From positions 62,001 to 126,000 of the forward strand of contig JAVHLP010000001.1 in NCBI GenBank assembly GCA_031082145.1: a stretch of DNA of 64,000 bases. The letters are read 5' to 3'. Shown in pieces: positions 42,288 through 50,996 of this stretch. Source of the DNA: a bacterium. Its GTDB lineage: Bacteria > Bacillota > Sulfobacillia > UBA995. How positions within the stretch are numbered: the stretch's first letter is position 1; the number at the start of each line of letters is the position of its first letter. The position numbers and the translations under genes were made by a program. Under the pieces are notes generated by a model. The model ran no database searches and had not been told where the DNA came from. It saw only the letters and a list, made by a program, of their open reading frames with translations.

Positions 42288-43618
42288 CCCGGCCTATCCC
42301 CTCCCAGCACGGAGGCAGCCAGATCCCTGGGGCCGGTGCCGCCTGCCCGCACCGGAAGGCCCAGCTCTCTCTCCAGGGCGGCCGGGGTCATGCCGTCGAT
42401 GAAAGCAGGTGGATCGCCGCCCAGGGCCACCGATGGCACCAACACCTGATCCCAATCGCCTCGTGTCCTCTCCCCCAGCTCGGCCACGATGTCTTTGCCC
42501 GCCAGCAGCCCGGCCACGGTCACCGTATCCCCCAGCAGGCGGTTTGGAACCGGCACCAGATCAAAGCATACCCCCTGGACGAGGTTGAGGCGCCGCACCA
42601 GTGGGGCCAGCACCGGCACCGCCAACCGCCCGGTGACGGCCAGGACCCGCCGGACCGGCGCTATCTTCTCTGGCAAGCCTGCCAGGACCTCCCCGCTCTC
42701 CACCAGGAAGCGCCGGGCCAGGCCGATCCCGTTCTCGAGTTGGGCGAAATCGTCATAGCGACCGGCGGGCGGAAGGGGCTTGCCCGCTATCAGGTACAGC
42801 TCGTCGGCCGCGTGCACCAGCGATATCCCGCGCTCCCGCCGGAAGACCCGCTGCCAGGTCTCCACGTGCTGCAGAACGGTCTTGGCCTGAGCCGGCTCGA
42901 CCGCGCTCAGGCCGGATCGGTACCGGGTCAGGCCCACCGGCACCAGGCCGATCGAACTCACCGCCTCGCCCAGGCCGGCCAGGTCTTCCACCGTCCGCTG
43001 CAACACCGGCCCGTCATTCAGTCCAGGGCAGATGACGATCTGCGCATGTACTCGCACCCCGCCCTCCCCAAGCCGGGCCAGGAGCGGCAGAACCGGCTTG
43101 CGGCGGTCGCTTCCCAGCATGGCTCCCCTCACCAGGGGATCGGTGCTGTGCACGGAGACATACAGGGGGCTCAGGCGGTACTCCAGGATGCGGAGGATGT
43201 CGCCCTCGGTCAGGTTAGTGAGGGTGACGAAGTTGCCCTGCAGGATGGACAGGCGGTAGTCATCGTCTCTCAGGTAGAGGCCGGTGCGCAGGCCCGGCGG
43301 CAGCTGGTCGAGAAAACAGAAGACGCACCGGTTGGTGCAGGTCATGACCCCGTCGAAGACGGGCGAGGTGAAGGTGAGCCCGAGCTCCTCCTCTTCCGGC
43401 TTCTCGATGTCGTAGACGATGTCCTCGCCGGACGGGCGGACCACGCGCAGCCGGACGCCGGTAGTCGCCAGTATCCACTTGTAGTCGAGGAGGTCGCGAG
43501 GCCGGAGGCCGTTGAGGGTGAGGAGGCGGTCGCCGGGTTCCAGGCCGATGGCGGCGGCGATGCTGTCCGGGCGGACGTCGGCGATGACCGCTCCAGCCGG
43601 GTCGGGTGAGAGGTGCAT
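42284..43618 (-). CDS. DUF512 radical-SAM/PDZ protein
   Basis: 444 residues. A PDZ-like start ([28 protein letters not shown]) is followed by a radical-SAM-like cysteine cluster, [17 protein letters not shown], then [23 protein letters not shown], and the DUF512 C-terminal half with [11 protein letters not shown] and [10 protein letters not shown]. The family sits next to Der in many Firmicutes, but its reaction is unknown. ATG 43618 gives the family-like N-terminus, preceded by GGGAGCG; upstream codons to 43741 lack support. Probably first gene of the minus-strand operon with der, plsY and gpsA. Confidence 0.9.
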   Translation of the reverse strand: MHLSPDPAGAVIADVRPDSIAAAIGLEPGDRLLTLNGLRPRDLLDYKWILATTGVRLRVVRPSGEDIVYDIEKPEEEELGLTFTSPVFDGVMTCTNRCVFCFLDQLPPGLRTGLYLRDDDYRLSILQGNFVTLTNLTEGDILRILEYRLSPLYVSVHSTDPLVRGAMLGSDRRKPVLPLLARLGEGGVRVHAQIVICPGLNDGPVLQRTVEDLAGLGEAVSSIGLVPVGLTRYRSGLSAVEPAQAKTVLQHVETWQRVFRRERGISLVHAADELYLIAGKPLPPAGRYDDFAQLENGIGLARRFLVESGEVLAGLPEKIAPVRRVLAVTGRLAVPVLAPLVRRLNLVQGVCFDLVPVPNRLLGDTVTVAGLLAGKDIVAELGERTRGDWDQVLVPSVALGGDPPAFIDGMTPAALERELGLPVRAGGTGPRDLAASVLGGDRPG

Positions 43619-43971
43619 GCTACGCGCTCCCCCGGGGGACTTATGGTCTTCATTGTGACGGGGGAGTGGCCGGGAGTCAAGGGGGGGGCGGCCGTCAGAT
43701 CCCTCCGTGAATGCAGACCCGATCCCTCTGCTCCCGAGCAACTACTTGAGGAAGCTGACGCGGACATAGACTCAACGGGAGCCTACTGCTGCCGGGTTCC
43801 GAGCGGGTGATCCGGTCCCCTCTTGTCTGAAGGAATTCCTGAACTGCCGGTAGAACCTGGCACTCAAGAAACGCTGTGGGGACAAGCCTGAAGGCTTCGG
43901 CACTTCATCATACAGGTGGGGAGTAAGACCCCTTCTTCTCAGTAGCTGTTGGAGAGAGGAGGAGGACGGAC
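43619..43971. other. Intergenic region with possible leader, no gene seen
   Basis: About 350 bp between the DUF512 gene and the kinase cassette. A poly-purine tract at 43951-43966 is the ribosome site of the next gene. A short hairpin (AAGCC-TGAA-GGCTT) lies near 43890. Base composition drops to the right, marking the edge of the AT-richer insert. No promoter could be assigned. Confidence 0.5.
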
Positions 43972-44424
43972 ATTTCCTCGTACAAGCTGGAGTCCGATCT
44001 CCTTGCCGATTTTGTGCGCCACGTTGGGAGTTTGCACTCGCCTTTTTCGGTTCGGAAAGTGGGGTACGAGTTTGACTATGTCAATGGACGGGTTGACGTG
44101 GTAGCCCTCGATAGCCAGTCACGGGTGATGGCCTTTGAGGCAAAACTCAGCCGCTGGAGGATAGCCCTGCAGCAAGCTTACCGAGCTACGACCTTTGTGA
44201 ATGTGTCGTATGTTGTGCTTCCATGCGAAGTGGCTGTCACTGCCCATAGACATGAACAGGAATTCCGGCGACGGGGAGTAGGTCTTATGTCCGTGGACAG
44301 CCAATCCGTGCAGGTTCTCATCGAGCCGACAGTTGCCGTCTGCCTTCAGCCCTGGTTGACCCATCAGCTAGTTGCTTCTCTAGCCGAAGACGGAGAAAGC
44401 AATGGGCCCTGTGACCGGACCTGA
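43972..44424 (+). CDS. PD-(D/E)XK-nuclease-like protein (non-standard start)
   Basis: 150 residues if started at ATT 43972, which has the very strong purine tract GGAGAGAGGAGGAGG 6 nt upstream; GTG 44014 would remove 14 residues and has no ribosome site. The pattern GRVDVVALD followed by VMAFEAKLSRWRIALQQAY resembles the Asp ... Glu-x-Lys core of restriction-endonuclease-fold proteins, with VSYVVLP the following strand. Function uncertain. It is distinctly less GC-rich than neighbours and overlaps the kinase gene by 23 bp, so they form one transcription unit. Confidence 0.6.
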   Translation: MSSYKLESDLLADFVRHVGSLHSPFSVRKVGYEFDYVNGRVDVVALDSQSRVMAFEAKLSRWRIALQQAYRATTFVNVSYVVLPCEVAVTAHRHEQEFRRRGVGLMSVDSQSVQVLIEPTVAVCLQPWLTHQLVASLAEDGESNGPCDRT

Positions 44425-45268
44425 ACTGGAGTGGGTTGCAGCGAAGATCTGCAGGCTAAGAAGCTATGAGTACATATCGTTCATCGGAAAGGGAGCCTTC
44501 AAGGAGGCCTTCTGGGTAGCACGAGGTTCAGACAACCTCGCTCTGAAGATAATCGATCCGCTCAAGCAAGAACACCTTCGCACTGAACGCGAGATTGCTG
44601 CGATCACTCGCTGCGATTGTCCAAGCATCGCCAGACTCTACGATCATGGATCCATCGAGTCCGGTGACGGGCGGCAGTGTTTCTTCTTCACTGTGGAGGA
44701 GTTACTGCGCGGAGGCACCCTTACTGACAAGCTTGCCAGGGCTGGTGGGACGCTTACGGTCCCCGAAATCCTCAAGCTCGGGTCTGATCTGTCGAAGGCG
44801 ATACACCATCTCCAGCAGTTACGCCTCGTGCACCGAGATATCAAACCGGACAATATCCTGTTTCGCGCGAATGACGACGGACCGGTGCTGGTGGATTTGG
44901 GTTTGGTGCGAGATCTTTCCCTCTCATCCCTAACTGTGAGCTGGGCTATGAGAGGACCCTGTACCCCTTTCTTTGCGTGCCCAGAACAGCTGAATAACGA
45001 CAAGTACCTGATCTCATGGAAGTCGGACCAGTACTCACTTGGTGTCGTATTGTGGTTCTGCCTTACAGGGGAGCACCCATACCAGCGGGTCGGCATCTCT
45101 AATGAGGACACCATTAACGCGGTAGTAGAACGTCAGCCAGTGCCAGCCACAGTAGTAGAACAATCCCGAGAGCTTGGCCTATGGGGCGTCCCGATCATGC
45201 TGGAACCGTGGCCGATTCGGCGCTTCCAAGAGCCGAGTGAGATGTTGACTGCGTTCGAGATGAGGTGA
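44402..45268 (+). CDS. Hanks-type Ser/Thr protein kinase
   Basis: 288 residues, a lone kinase domain. Glycine loop FIGKGAFKEAFWVA, ATP Lys49 in LALKII, Glu in the C-helix (TEREIAAI), catalytic loop LVHRDIKPDNILF, metal motif DLGLVRD (DLG in place of DFG), a peptide-positioning CPEQL and SDQYSLGVVLW. No membrane helix or PASTA repeats, so it is cytosolic, unlike PrkC. ATG 44402 overlaps the nuclease-like gene; the third gene starts 4 bp before its TGA. Phosphorylation of one of its neighbours is a reasonable inference. Confidence 0.9.
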   Translation: MGPVTGPELEWVAAKICRLRSYEYISFIGKGAFKEAFWVARGSDNLALKIIDPLKQEHLRTEREIAAITRCDCPSIARLYDHGSIESGDGRQCFFFTVEELLRGGTLTDKLARAGGTLTVPEILKLGSDLSKAIHHLQQLRLVHRDIKPDNILFRANDDGPVLVDLGLVRDLSLSSLTVSWAMRGPCTPFFACPEQLNNDKYLISWKSDQYSLGVVLWFCLTGEHPYQRVGISNEDTINAVVERQPVPATVVEQSRELGLWGVPIMLEPWPIRRFQEPSEMLTAFEMR

Positions 45269-45708
45269 ACGCGATGGGTGCGTACATGCAGATGGGTCAC
45301 CACACAGAGAATCTGGTTGGCGAACGGGGGCTCGAGGAGTTTGTCGGCATTGTTCTCAGCCCCATCAATCGTGAGTACGGCAGTCTTCAGGGAGACGTTC
45401 AAGTGTTTCGAAACAAAGGTATTGCTGACATTGTGCTCGACCCGCAACTCTACTTCCCACGGACTGAGCGTGAGAGAATCCGAGCTCTTCCATACTTCCC
45501 CGACAACTATGATAGTGCTAACAGCCATAACCTTGGGTGGTGGAAGAGAATCAACACGAAGCTGGCTCAATGCGCCAAAGACCTCGGTGTCAACACTGTT
45601 GCCTCACCTGCAGTAGTACCTAGGGCTTGGAGTGATGGTTACTACGCTGTATCCGTAGAGACAGCAAATCTCCGCGGCCTGAAGAAGATCTATTCTTCCA
45701 GTCGGTAG
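45265..45708 (+). CDS. Hypothetical protein of kinase cassette
   Basis: 147 residues from GTG 45265, overlapping the kinase stop. No family recognised. It is mainly polar, with charged patches (FPRTERERIRALPYF, WWKRINTKLAQCAKDLG) and an even mix of strands and helices suggested. No membrane or signal segment. Features such as GDVQVFRNKGIADIVLDPQLYF could form a nuclease- or ligand-like core but are not enough to name one. It shares the lower GC of the two genes before it, so the three look like a unit gained together. Confidence 0.6.
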   Translation: MNAMGAYMQMGHHTENLVGERGLEEFVGIVLSPINREYGSLQGDVQVFRNKGIADIVLDPQLYFPRTERERIRALPYFPDNYDSANSHNLGWWKRINTKLAQCAKDLGVNTVASPAVVPRAWSDGYYAVSVETANLRGLKKIYSSSR

Positions 45709-45818
45709 CGATGATCGTCACCGTGTGTCGCAACGCACTCTGAGATGCTCGGGTCGTGACCACAGATACCGGAGGAAGTAGTCAACCGGACGGGGCACAC
45801 GTCTGGGAATGGGAACTA

Positions 45819-45836
45819 CTCCCTGACGACAGGGAG
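45819..45836. terminator. Hairpin between convergent genes
   Basis: A perfect 7-bp stem, CTCCCTG/CAGGGAG with ACGA loop, lies between the stop of the unknown cassette gene and the YIEGIA capping gene. No T-tract on either strand; may end transcription from both sides. Confidence 0.4.
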
Positions 45837-45843
45837 GTTGCCC

Positions 45844-46035
45844 CTAATGCTTGACGATGATGTAGGTCCCATTCTCCAGGTCGTGGGCCATGGCGTCCAG
45901 GATCCGGCTGAGGTAGAGCGCGATCTTCTCCCGCTCTTCCTCATCCTTGGCGTAGAAGATGGGCGCGCCGCCCCCTACCGTCTCTCGGTGCAGGGTCACC
46001 ACGGCCAGGATGGTCTCCAGGGGGGCGGTCTTCAT
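45844..46035 (-). CDS. Capping complex subunit for YIEGIA
   Basis: 63 residues. ILAVVTLHRETVGGGAPIFYAKDEEEREKIALYLSRILDAMAHDL and a final YIIVKH match the small proteins found directly after YIEGIA-domain proteins in spore formers, named as its capping subunit. ATG 46035 overlaps the YIEGIA stop by 4 bp. Likely part of a sporulation-linked membrane complex. Confidence 0.85.
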   Translation of the reverse strand: MKTAPLETILAVVTLHRETVGGGAPIFYAKDEEEREKIALYLSRILDAMAHDLENGTYIIVKH

Positions 46036-46904
46036 CGTCCGCCGCCGAGAAGCCGCCGGCGGGCGCTCTCCAGCAGGGGAACCTGCCGGACCGCCTCCAC
46101 CACGGCCTCCGGATCGGGGTTGATGGGGACGATCACCAGACCCGCCTTGCCGGTATCGAGGTCCACCCGTACCAGGGGAGTGTACTCGGGCGTGCCAAAG
46201 TCCTTGCGGAGGCCCACGGCGGCGGCAGCGTCGTGGGCGATGGCCTGGCGCTGGCCCAGGGTGGCGAGGGTGGCCCGGGCGGACGGGTCGCGCGGCTCCA
46301 GGACGACCCCTCGGCCGTGCTGGAGCAGGTAATCCCGGGCCTCGCGGAGGCCCACGGCCATGATCATGACGTCGCCCACGTGAAGCAAGGTCCGCTCGAA
46401 GCGGAGCCCGGCCGGGCGGACCACCGCTATGTCGCCCACCTGCCGCCCGCGCCGGAGCCCGCCGGTGAGCAGGAGGGCGGCCCCACCCGCGAGAAGCCCG
46501 GGCGCCAGACCCACCCAATGGGTTACCGCGCTGGTCACCAAGGCGGTGAGCATGGCCAGGTAATTGCGGGCCTCGAAGACCCGGGCGATCCCCTCCACGT
46601 AGTCGGCGCCCCGGGGAACCCGCTCGTTGGCCTCCAGGGCAGCCAGGCTCTCCCTCTCGGCGCTGCGGACTTCGCGGAACTGCTGGGCGGCGAGAGCCAG
46701 GAAGGTGACGGCGGTGAACTCCCGGGCGGCGAGGGCGGGCACCGCCACCGCGCCGAGGAACGCCGCGACCAGACCGAGCGAGAGATGGGTCACCCAGCCG
46801 TGAGGATAGGTGGGGTAGAAGCGATAGTCATTGCGAAGCAGGTAGGCCCGGGTGAGGGCGCCTACCCCCACACCGGCCACGATGGGAGCCCAGGGTGCCG
46901 GCAG
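46032..46904 (-). CDS. YIEGIA-family membrane protein (CTG start proposed)
   Basis: 290 residues. Motif RGADYVEGIARVFEARNYLAMLTALVT is the eponymous YIEGIA region; RNDYRFYPTYPHGWVTHLSLGLVAAFLGAVAVPALAAREF is also characteristic. Three or four membrane helices, then a cytosolic domain. GTG 46880 would cut into the first helix. CTG 46904 has GGAGG 9 nt upstream, starts right after an in-frame stop, and gives LPAPWAPIVAGVGVGALTR, a full first helix like other family members. It lies between spoIIP and the capping gene. Confidence 0.85.
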   Translation of the reverse strand: MPAPWAPIVAGVGVGALTRAYLLRNDYRFYPTYPHGWVTHLSLGLVAAFLGAVAVPALAAREFTAVTFLALAAQQFREVRSAERESLAALEANERVPRGADYVEGIARVFEARNYLAMLTALVTSAVTHWVGLAPGLLAGGAALLLTGGLRRGRQVGDIAVVRPAGLRFERTLLHVGDVMIMAVGLREARDYLLQHGRGVVLEPRDPSARATLATLGQRQAIAHDAAAAVGLRKDFGTPEYTPLVRVDLDTGKAGLVIVPINPDPEAVVEAVRQVPLLESARRRLLGGGR

Positions 46905-46923
46905 GGCCCGTCACCTCCCGGGA

Positions 46924-48066
46924 TCAGGCTCCTCCCCTACCCTTGCGTCCCCGGTCGCCGCGGGGCCCTAGTCTGAGGGGCCGGAGGAAGTCGCCGAACT
47001 CGGTCCGCACGAACTGCCGCGCCTTGTCCAGGGCCGCCTGCCAACTCCCGGTAGCCACGTACAGGTAGAGAGCGCCTCCCCCAACCGCCAGGAGCAGGAC
47101 TAACCCCAGGGCCCGCCAGGCCCCGCCCGCCTCGGCGCCGGCCGCCCCCATGACGCCGGGGAGCACCTCCGCGAAGAGGGCGGCCCCCCGCTCGGCTTCC
47201 TCGCGGCGAACGGTGTGGGAGCCGATCTCGAGCAGGATGGTCCGGTTACCGATGTCCTGGTTGTAGGACCCGCGGCCGATGAAGATGCCGCGCAGCAAGC
47301 CGGGGTGGTCCCGGTCGGCCGCCGCCTTGACGCGGCGAGCCCAGGCGACGTTGGCGTCACGGGCGGGATTCTGCCTGCCCACGACAAGCATGACCTGGGC
47401 TACCGGCTGGCCGGCCACCTCGTTACGGTAGACGTCGGGAGGAGTGGTATCGCGGTGGACGTCGAGGAGCACGGTGGCGCCCTGCCGCAGCAAGCCAACG
47501 GCGGTGCGCCGGGACCGGTTGTAGGCGCCCGCGTCATGGGGGACGTGCAGGGTACGGTCGTGAAGAGTGCGGATCCCTTGCCGCTCCAGGGCTCGGGCCA
47601 GGCTGTCCCCCACTTCAAGGATGCCTCCGCCTTCGTCGCGGGAATCGGTCCCGTCGGTGGGCTCGTATGACTCGGCTCCGTGGGTGTGGTAGATACCGAC
47701 CACCGGCGCCCGCTCCTGGGCCAGGAAGCCGAAGATAGGCAAGGCCTGGCTGAGACGGGCCAGGACAGATGGTCTCACCTCGAGACCGGCCGCCAGGTCA
47801 ACCCGCTCCAGGAAGACGGCATAGCCGATGTCGCCGTCCACCCGGACGATGCGGTAGAGGCGGTTGTCCCCGGCCAGGTACTCGTCGCCGGGGTTCACCT
47901 CCAGGCCGGTCACCAGGAGTACCTCCCCCGTCGCCTCCAATACCACGTAGCAAGGTGAATCAAGAGGGTGCTCGTTGTGGCCAGCCGAAACCACGCCGGT
48001 GCCGGCTAGCAGGGCGACCAGGACCAGGATGACGGCTATTCGCGGTCTAGACGGGACCACGCTCAT
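46924..48066 (-). CDS. spoIIP: Stage II sporulation protein P
   Basis: About 380 residues. An N-terminal membrane anchor, then an amidase/endopeptidase domain: VVGIYHTHGAESYEPTDG has the first zinc His; LLDVHRDTTPP the second catalytic part; NQDIGNRTILLEIGSHTVRREEAERG the conserved Glu. SpoIIP with SpoIID and SpoIIM thins septal peptidoglycan so the forespore is engulfed. It has an unusual extra C-terminal membrane helix (ALGLVLLLAVGGGALYLYVA) and basic tail. Starts: ATG 48066 or GTG 48060, depending on the ribosome site GGAGGGGG, which is only 3 nt from the ATG. Confidence 0.9.
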   Translation of the reverse strand: MSVVPSRPRIAVILVLVALLAGTGVVSAGHNEHPLDSPCYVVLEATGEVLLVTGLEVNPGDEYLAGDNRLYRIVRVDGDIGYAVFLERVDLAAGLEVRPSVLARLSQALPIFGFLAQERAPVVGIYHTHGAESYEPTDGTDSRDEGGGILEVGDSLARALERQGIRTLHDRTLHVPHDAGAYNRSRRTAVGLLRQGATVLLDVHRDTTPPDVYRNEVAGQPVAQVMLVVGRQNPARDANVAWARRVKAAADRDHPGLLRGIFIGRGSYNQDIGNRTILLEIGSHTVRREEAERGAALFAEVLPGVMGAAGAEAGGAWRALGLVLLLAVGGGALYLYVATGSWQAALDKARQFVRTEFGDFLRPLRLGPRGDRGRKGRGGA

Positions 48067-48763
48067 CCCCCTCCGGCTTCCGGTCATGCCCGACCTCCTC
48101 GCCGCGCAGGCGCGTCTGTCCAGGAGCCCGGGGGCCGGGGGCGGGCCCGCCCTGCAAGCGCTCCCGGGTTTCCCCCACCACCTCGGCCAGGATCACGGCC
48201 AGGATGCCGGCCACCACCAAGGCATCGAAGGCTCCCCCACCGCCAATCCAGGTCCGTCCGGTGAGTCCGCGAACACTGAGCTCGGTGAAGTGGGCCAGAT
48301 CGGCCAGGACTATACCCAGGATGCCGCCGATGAACGCGGCCCGGCGAGATCGGCCGGCCAGATAGCCGACGACGCCGGCGACGGCGCCAAACAGGTAAGT
48401 CGGCTCCAGCAGCATCGTCTCTGGTTCGGCACGGAGCCCGCTCATGATGATTCGCCCCAGCACAAAGATGGCCAGACCGCTGACGAGAGCCGCCAGGACG
48501 CCTCGGACTCGTTCGGCGGCGGTGTCGGCCGTCGCTATGAGCCAGATCGCCACGCCGAGGGGAACCAGGCCGCCGCCCACGTTTACAGTGAGGTTGACCG
48601 GGCGGCGAACCAGGAGGAGGTTGAAGAAGCTGCCGGCCAGGAGCAGGCCGATAATGACCAGCGCGGCACGATCGGTCAGGCGCATGCGATCGAGGACCCG
48701 ATGGGCGACTCCGAAGTAGACGAGGATACCCGCTGCTAGCAAGAGCAAGGTGCCAACCGGCAT
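48047..48763 (-). CDS. DUF1614 membrane protein
   Basis: 238 residues with about seven membrane helices. VNLTVNVGGGLVPLGVAIWL, FLLGR-like segments, and GRTWIGGGGAFDALVVAGILAVILAEV match DUF1614 proteins usually encoded just upstream of spoIIP and YIEGIA in Clostridia. Function unknown. ATG 48763 begins the four-gene sporulation unit; it overlaps spoIIP by 20 bp. Confidence 0.85.
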   Translation of the reverse strand: MPVGTLLLLAAGILVYFGVAHRVLDRMRLTDRAALVIIGLLLAGSFFNLLLVRRPVNLTVNVGGGLVPLGVAIWLIATADTAAERVRGVLAALVSGLAIFVLGRIIMSGLRAEPETMLLEPTYLFGAVAGVVGYLAGRSRRAAFIGGILGIVLADLAHFTELSVRGLTGRTWIGGGGAFDALVVAGILAVILAEVVGETRERLQGGPAPGPRAPGQTRLRGEEVGHDRKPEGDERGPV

Positions 48764-48791
48764 CTGGCTTCCTCCCCGGGTCTGCTGCCGG

Positions 48792-50996
48792 TTAGCCTTT
48801 CCCCCGCGCCGGGCGCTTAGTCCGGCGCGCAGCCGGACGGGAGGGGAACTCGAAGGTCACCCGCCCGTCCGCCTCGAGCTTCAGGTAAGCGGCGAAACGG
48901 CGGCCGGCCCGGGACCTGAACCCCCGGAGCAGCGCCGTCTTCCCCCGTGTCAGGAGCTGCGCGGCCTGGCGGGAGGTGATCTTCCGGCCCGCGATGGTCC
49001 GGGCAATACGAAAGGGGCACGCCGCCGTGCAGCCGAAAGCTCGCCAACTTTCGGCCACCGGGGCGCCGCAGCGGGGGCAGGCGCCAACGGTCGTCACCAG
49101 CTTGCCGGCGAGGGCGGCCTGGTCCAGCTGGCGGATCTGCTCCACCGCGCCTGCCGTGAAGTGGCGAATGTCTTCCATGAAGCGTTCCCTCGGGTACCGG
49201 CCCTCCTCCACCTCGCGCAGGCGCTTCTCCCATCGCCCGGTGAGTGCCACCGAGGCGAGCTCGCGCACCGGAAGTCGGGCTACCAACTCCATCCCCTTGG
49301 GCGTCGGGACCAGAGCTCTGTTTTCGCGCTCGACGTAGCCGACCTCGATCAGCCGCTCGATGATGGCGGCCCGGGTCGCCGGCGTACCGAGTCCCTCCTC
49401 ACGCATCGCCTCGGCCAGATCCTCGTCTTCAACCAGGGAACCAGCGGTCTCCATGGCCCGGAGCAGGCTGGCATCGGTATAGCGGGCCGGCGGGCGGGTC
49501 TGGCCCTCCTCCAGGGCCACGCCGGCCACCTCGACGGGCATGCCGGCCGCCAGCGGGGGGAGTTCCGAATCGCCGTCCTCGCCGGGGTATAGGACGCGCC
49601 AGCCCCGTTCCAGGAAGACCTGCCCTTCGCTCCTGAACCGGTCGTCGCCGGCGACCGTCTCCACGCGGGTAGTCTCGGTCACGCAGGCAGGCAAGAAGCA
49701 GGCCACGAAGCGGCGGACTACCGCCTGGTACACCTCACCCTTGTCGCCCGCGAGTTGCCCGGGTTCCGGAGGGCGGGGGGTGGGGATGATGGCATGGTGG
49801 TCCTTCACCCGGCCGGGGTTGATGATCCTCCCCGAGACAGGGAGCTTGGGGCCCGCGAGCACCTGAGCCGCCTGATGGGCTCCGGGCAGCCCGCTACCGG
49901 CCACGACGGCGAGGATACGGGGCAAGGAAGGGCTGAGATCGGGCGTAAGATAGCGGCTGCCGGTCCGGGGGTAGGTAAGCAGCTTGTCGTCTTCGTAAAG
50001 CGCCTGGGCCAGCCTCAAAGTCTTGGCGGCACTGAACCCGCGCTTGCGGTTCATCTCCCCCTGCAGGTCCGTGAGGTCGTGGAGCAGACGCGGCGGTTGA
50101 GCCCGGCGGGTCCGTTCCACGCCGTCCACTCGCCCTGAGGCTCGTTCTACCCGGCTCGCAACCTGGCGGGCGTCGGCTTCCGACCAGAGGCGGTCTTCCT
50201 CGCCCTGGAACCACTGCCCCTGGTACTCCCCTGAATCGCAACGGAACGTCGCCAGCACCTTCCAGAAGGGGCGTACGACGAAACTCGCGATCTCCTTCTC
50301 CCGCTCCACCATCAGGGCGAGGGTGGGCGTCTGCACCCGCCCCACCGACAGCAAGGTACCGGCCACCTTGGTCATCCCGCGGGTGGCGTTGATACCCACC
50401 AGCCAGTCGCTCTCGCTCCGGCAGCGGGCCGCGGCCGCCAGCAGGTCGAACTCCTGGCCGGGGCGAAGCCGGCGGAATCCATCCCGAATGGCCTCCGCGG
50501 TCAGCGAGGACACCCACAGTCGCTGGACCGGTAGCCTGCAGCCGGCAACCTCGTACAGGTAGCGGAAGATCAGCTCGCCCTCACGCCCGGCATCACAGGC
50601 GTTCACGACCGCCGTGAAGTCGGGCCGCTGCAAGAGGGCCACTACCCGGGCAAGGTGGGCCTTAGTGCGGGCAACCGCCCGCAGGCGAAAGCTGTCCGGG
50701 AGGATGGGCAAGGTGGAGAGTCTCCAGGGCTTCCAGGCCGGATCGTAATCCTCCGGCTCGGCCAGTTCCACCAAGTGGCCGATAGCCCAAGTGACAACCA
50801 TGGACTCGCTCTCCCAGGCGGCGGCCCGCGCGAAGCCACCCATGGCCCGGGCGAAGTCCCGAGCCATGCTGGGCTTCTCCGCCACCACCAGGAGCTTGCC
50901 GCCGGGGAGGGCCGCCTCCCGGTCCGCCGCGGGCCCGGCCGGATCAGCCTTCCTGCGGCTCCTCTTCGGTCTTGGCCGGCTCGGGCTGTCCTGCAT
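48792..50996 (-). CDS. topB: DNA topoisomerase III
   Basis: 734 residues. Toprim domain: LLVVAEKPSMARDFARAMGG, NACDAGREGELIFRYL; active Tyr in KLLTYPRTGSRYL; VGRVQTPTLALMVERE and EGLGTPATRAAIIERL. A C-terminal Cys-containing module (CPRCGAPVAESWRAFGCTAACPF) could bind zinc. Type IA enzyme that separates single-strand-linked DNA. The N-terminal 30 residues are Arg/Ala-rich before the Toprim domain. It overlaps the IspH-S1 gene by 53 bp. Confidence 0.95.
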   Translation of the reverse strand: MQDSPSRPRPKRSRRKADPAGPAADREAALPGGKLLVVAEKPSMARDFARAMGGFARAAAWESESMVVTWAIGHLVELAEPEDYDPAWKPWRLSTLPILPDSFRLRAVARTKAHLARVVALLQRPDFTAVVNACDAGREGELIFRYLYEVAGCRLPVQRLWVSSLTAEAIRDGFRRLRPGQEFDLLAAAARCRSESDWLVGINATRGMTKVAGTLLSVGRVQTPTLALMVEREKEIASFVVRPFWKVLATFRCDSGEYQGQWFQGEEDRLWSEADARQVASRVERASGRVDGVERTRRAQPPRLLHDLTDLQGEMNRKRGFSAAKTLRLAQALYEDDKLLTYPRTGSRYLTPDLSPSLPRILAVVAGSGLPGAHQAAQVLAGPKLPVSGRIINPGRVKDHHAIIPTPRPPEPGQLAGDKGEVYQAVVRRFVACFLPACVTETTRVETVAGDDRFRSEGQVFLERGWRVLYPGEDGDSELPPLAAGMPVEVAGVALEEGQTRPPARYTDASLLRAMETAGSLVEDEDLAEAMREEGLGTPATRAAIIERLIEVGYVERENRALVPTPKGMELVARLPVRELASVALTGRWEKRLREVEEGRYPRERFMEDIRHFTAGAVEQIRQLDQAALAGKLVTTVGACPRCGAPVAESWRAFGCTAACPFRIARTIAGRKITSRQAAQLLTRGKTALLRGFRSRAGRRFAAYLKLEADGRVTFEFPSRPAARRTKRPARGKG

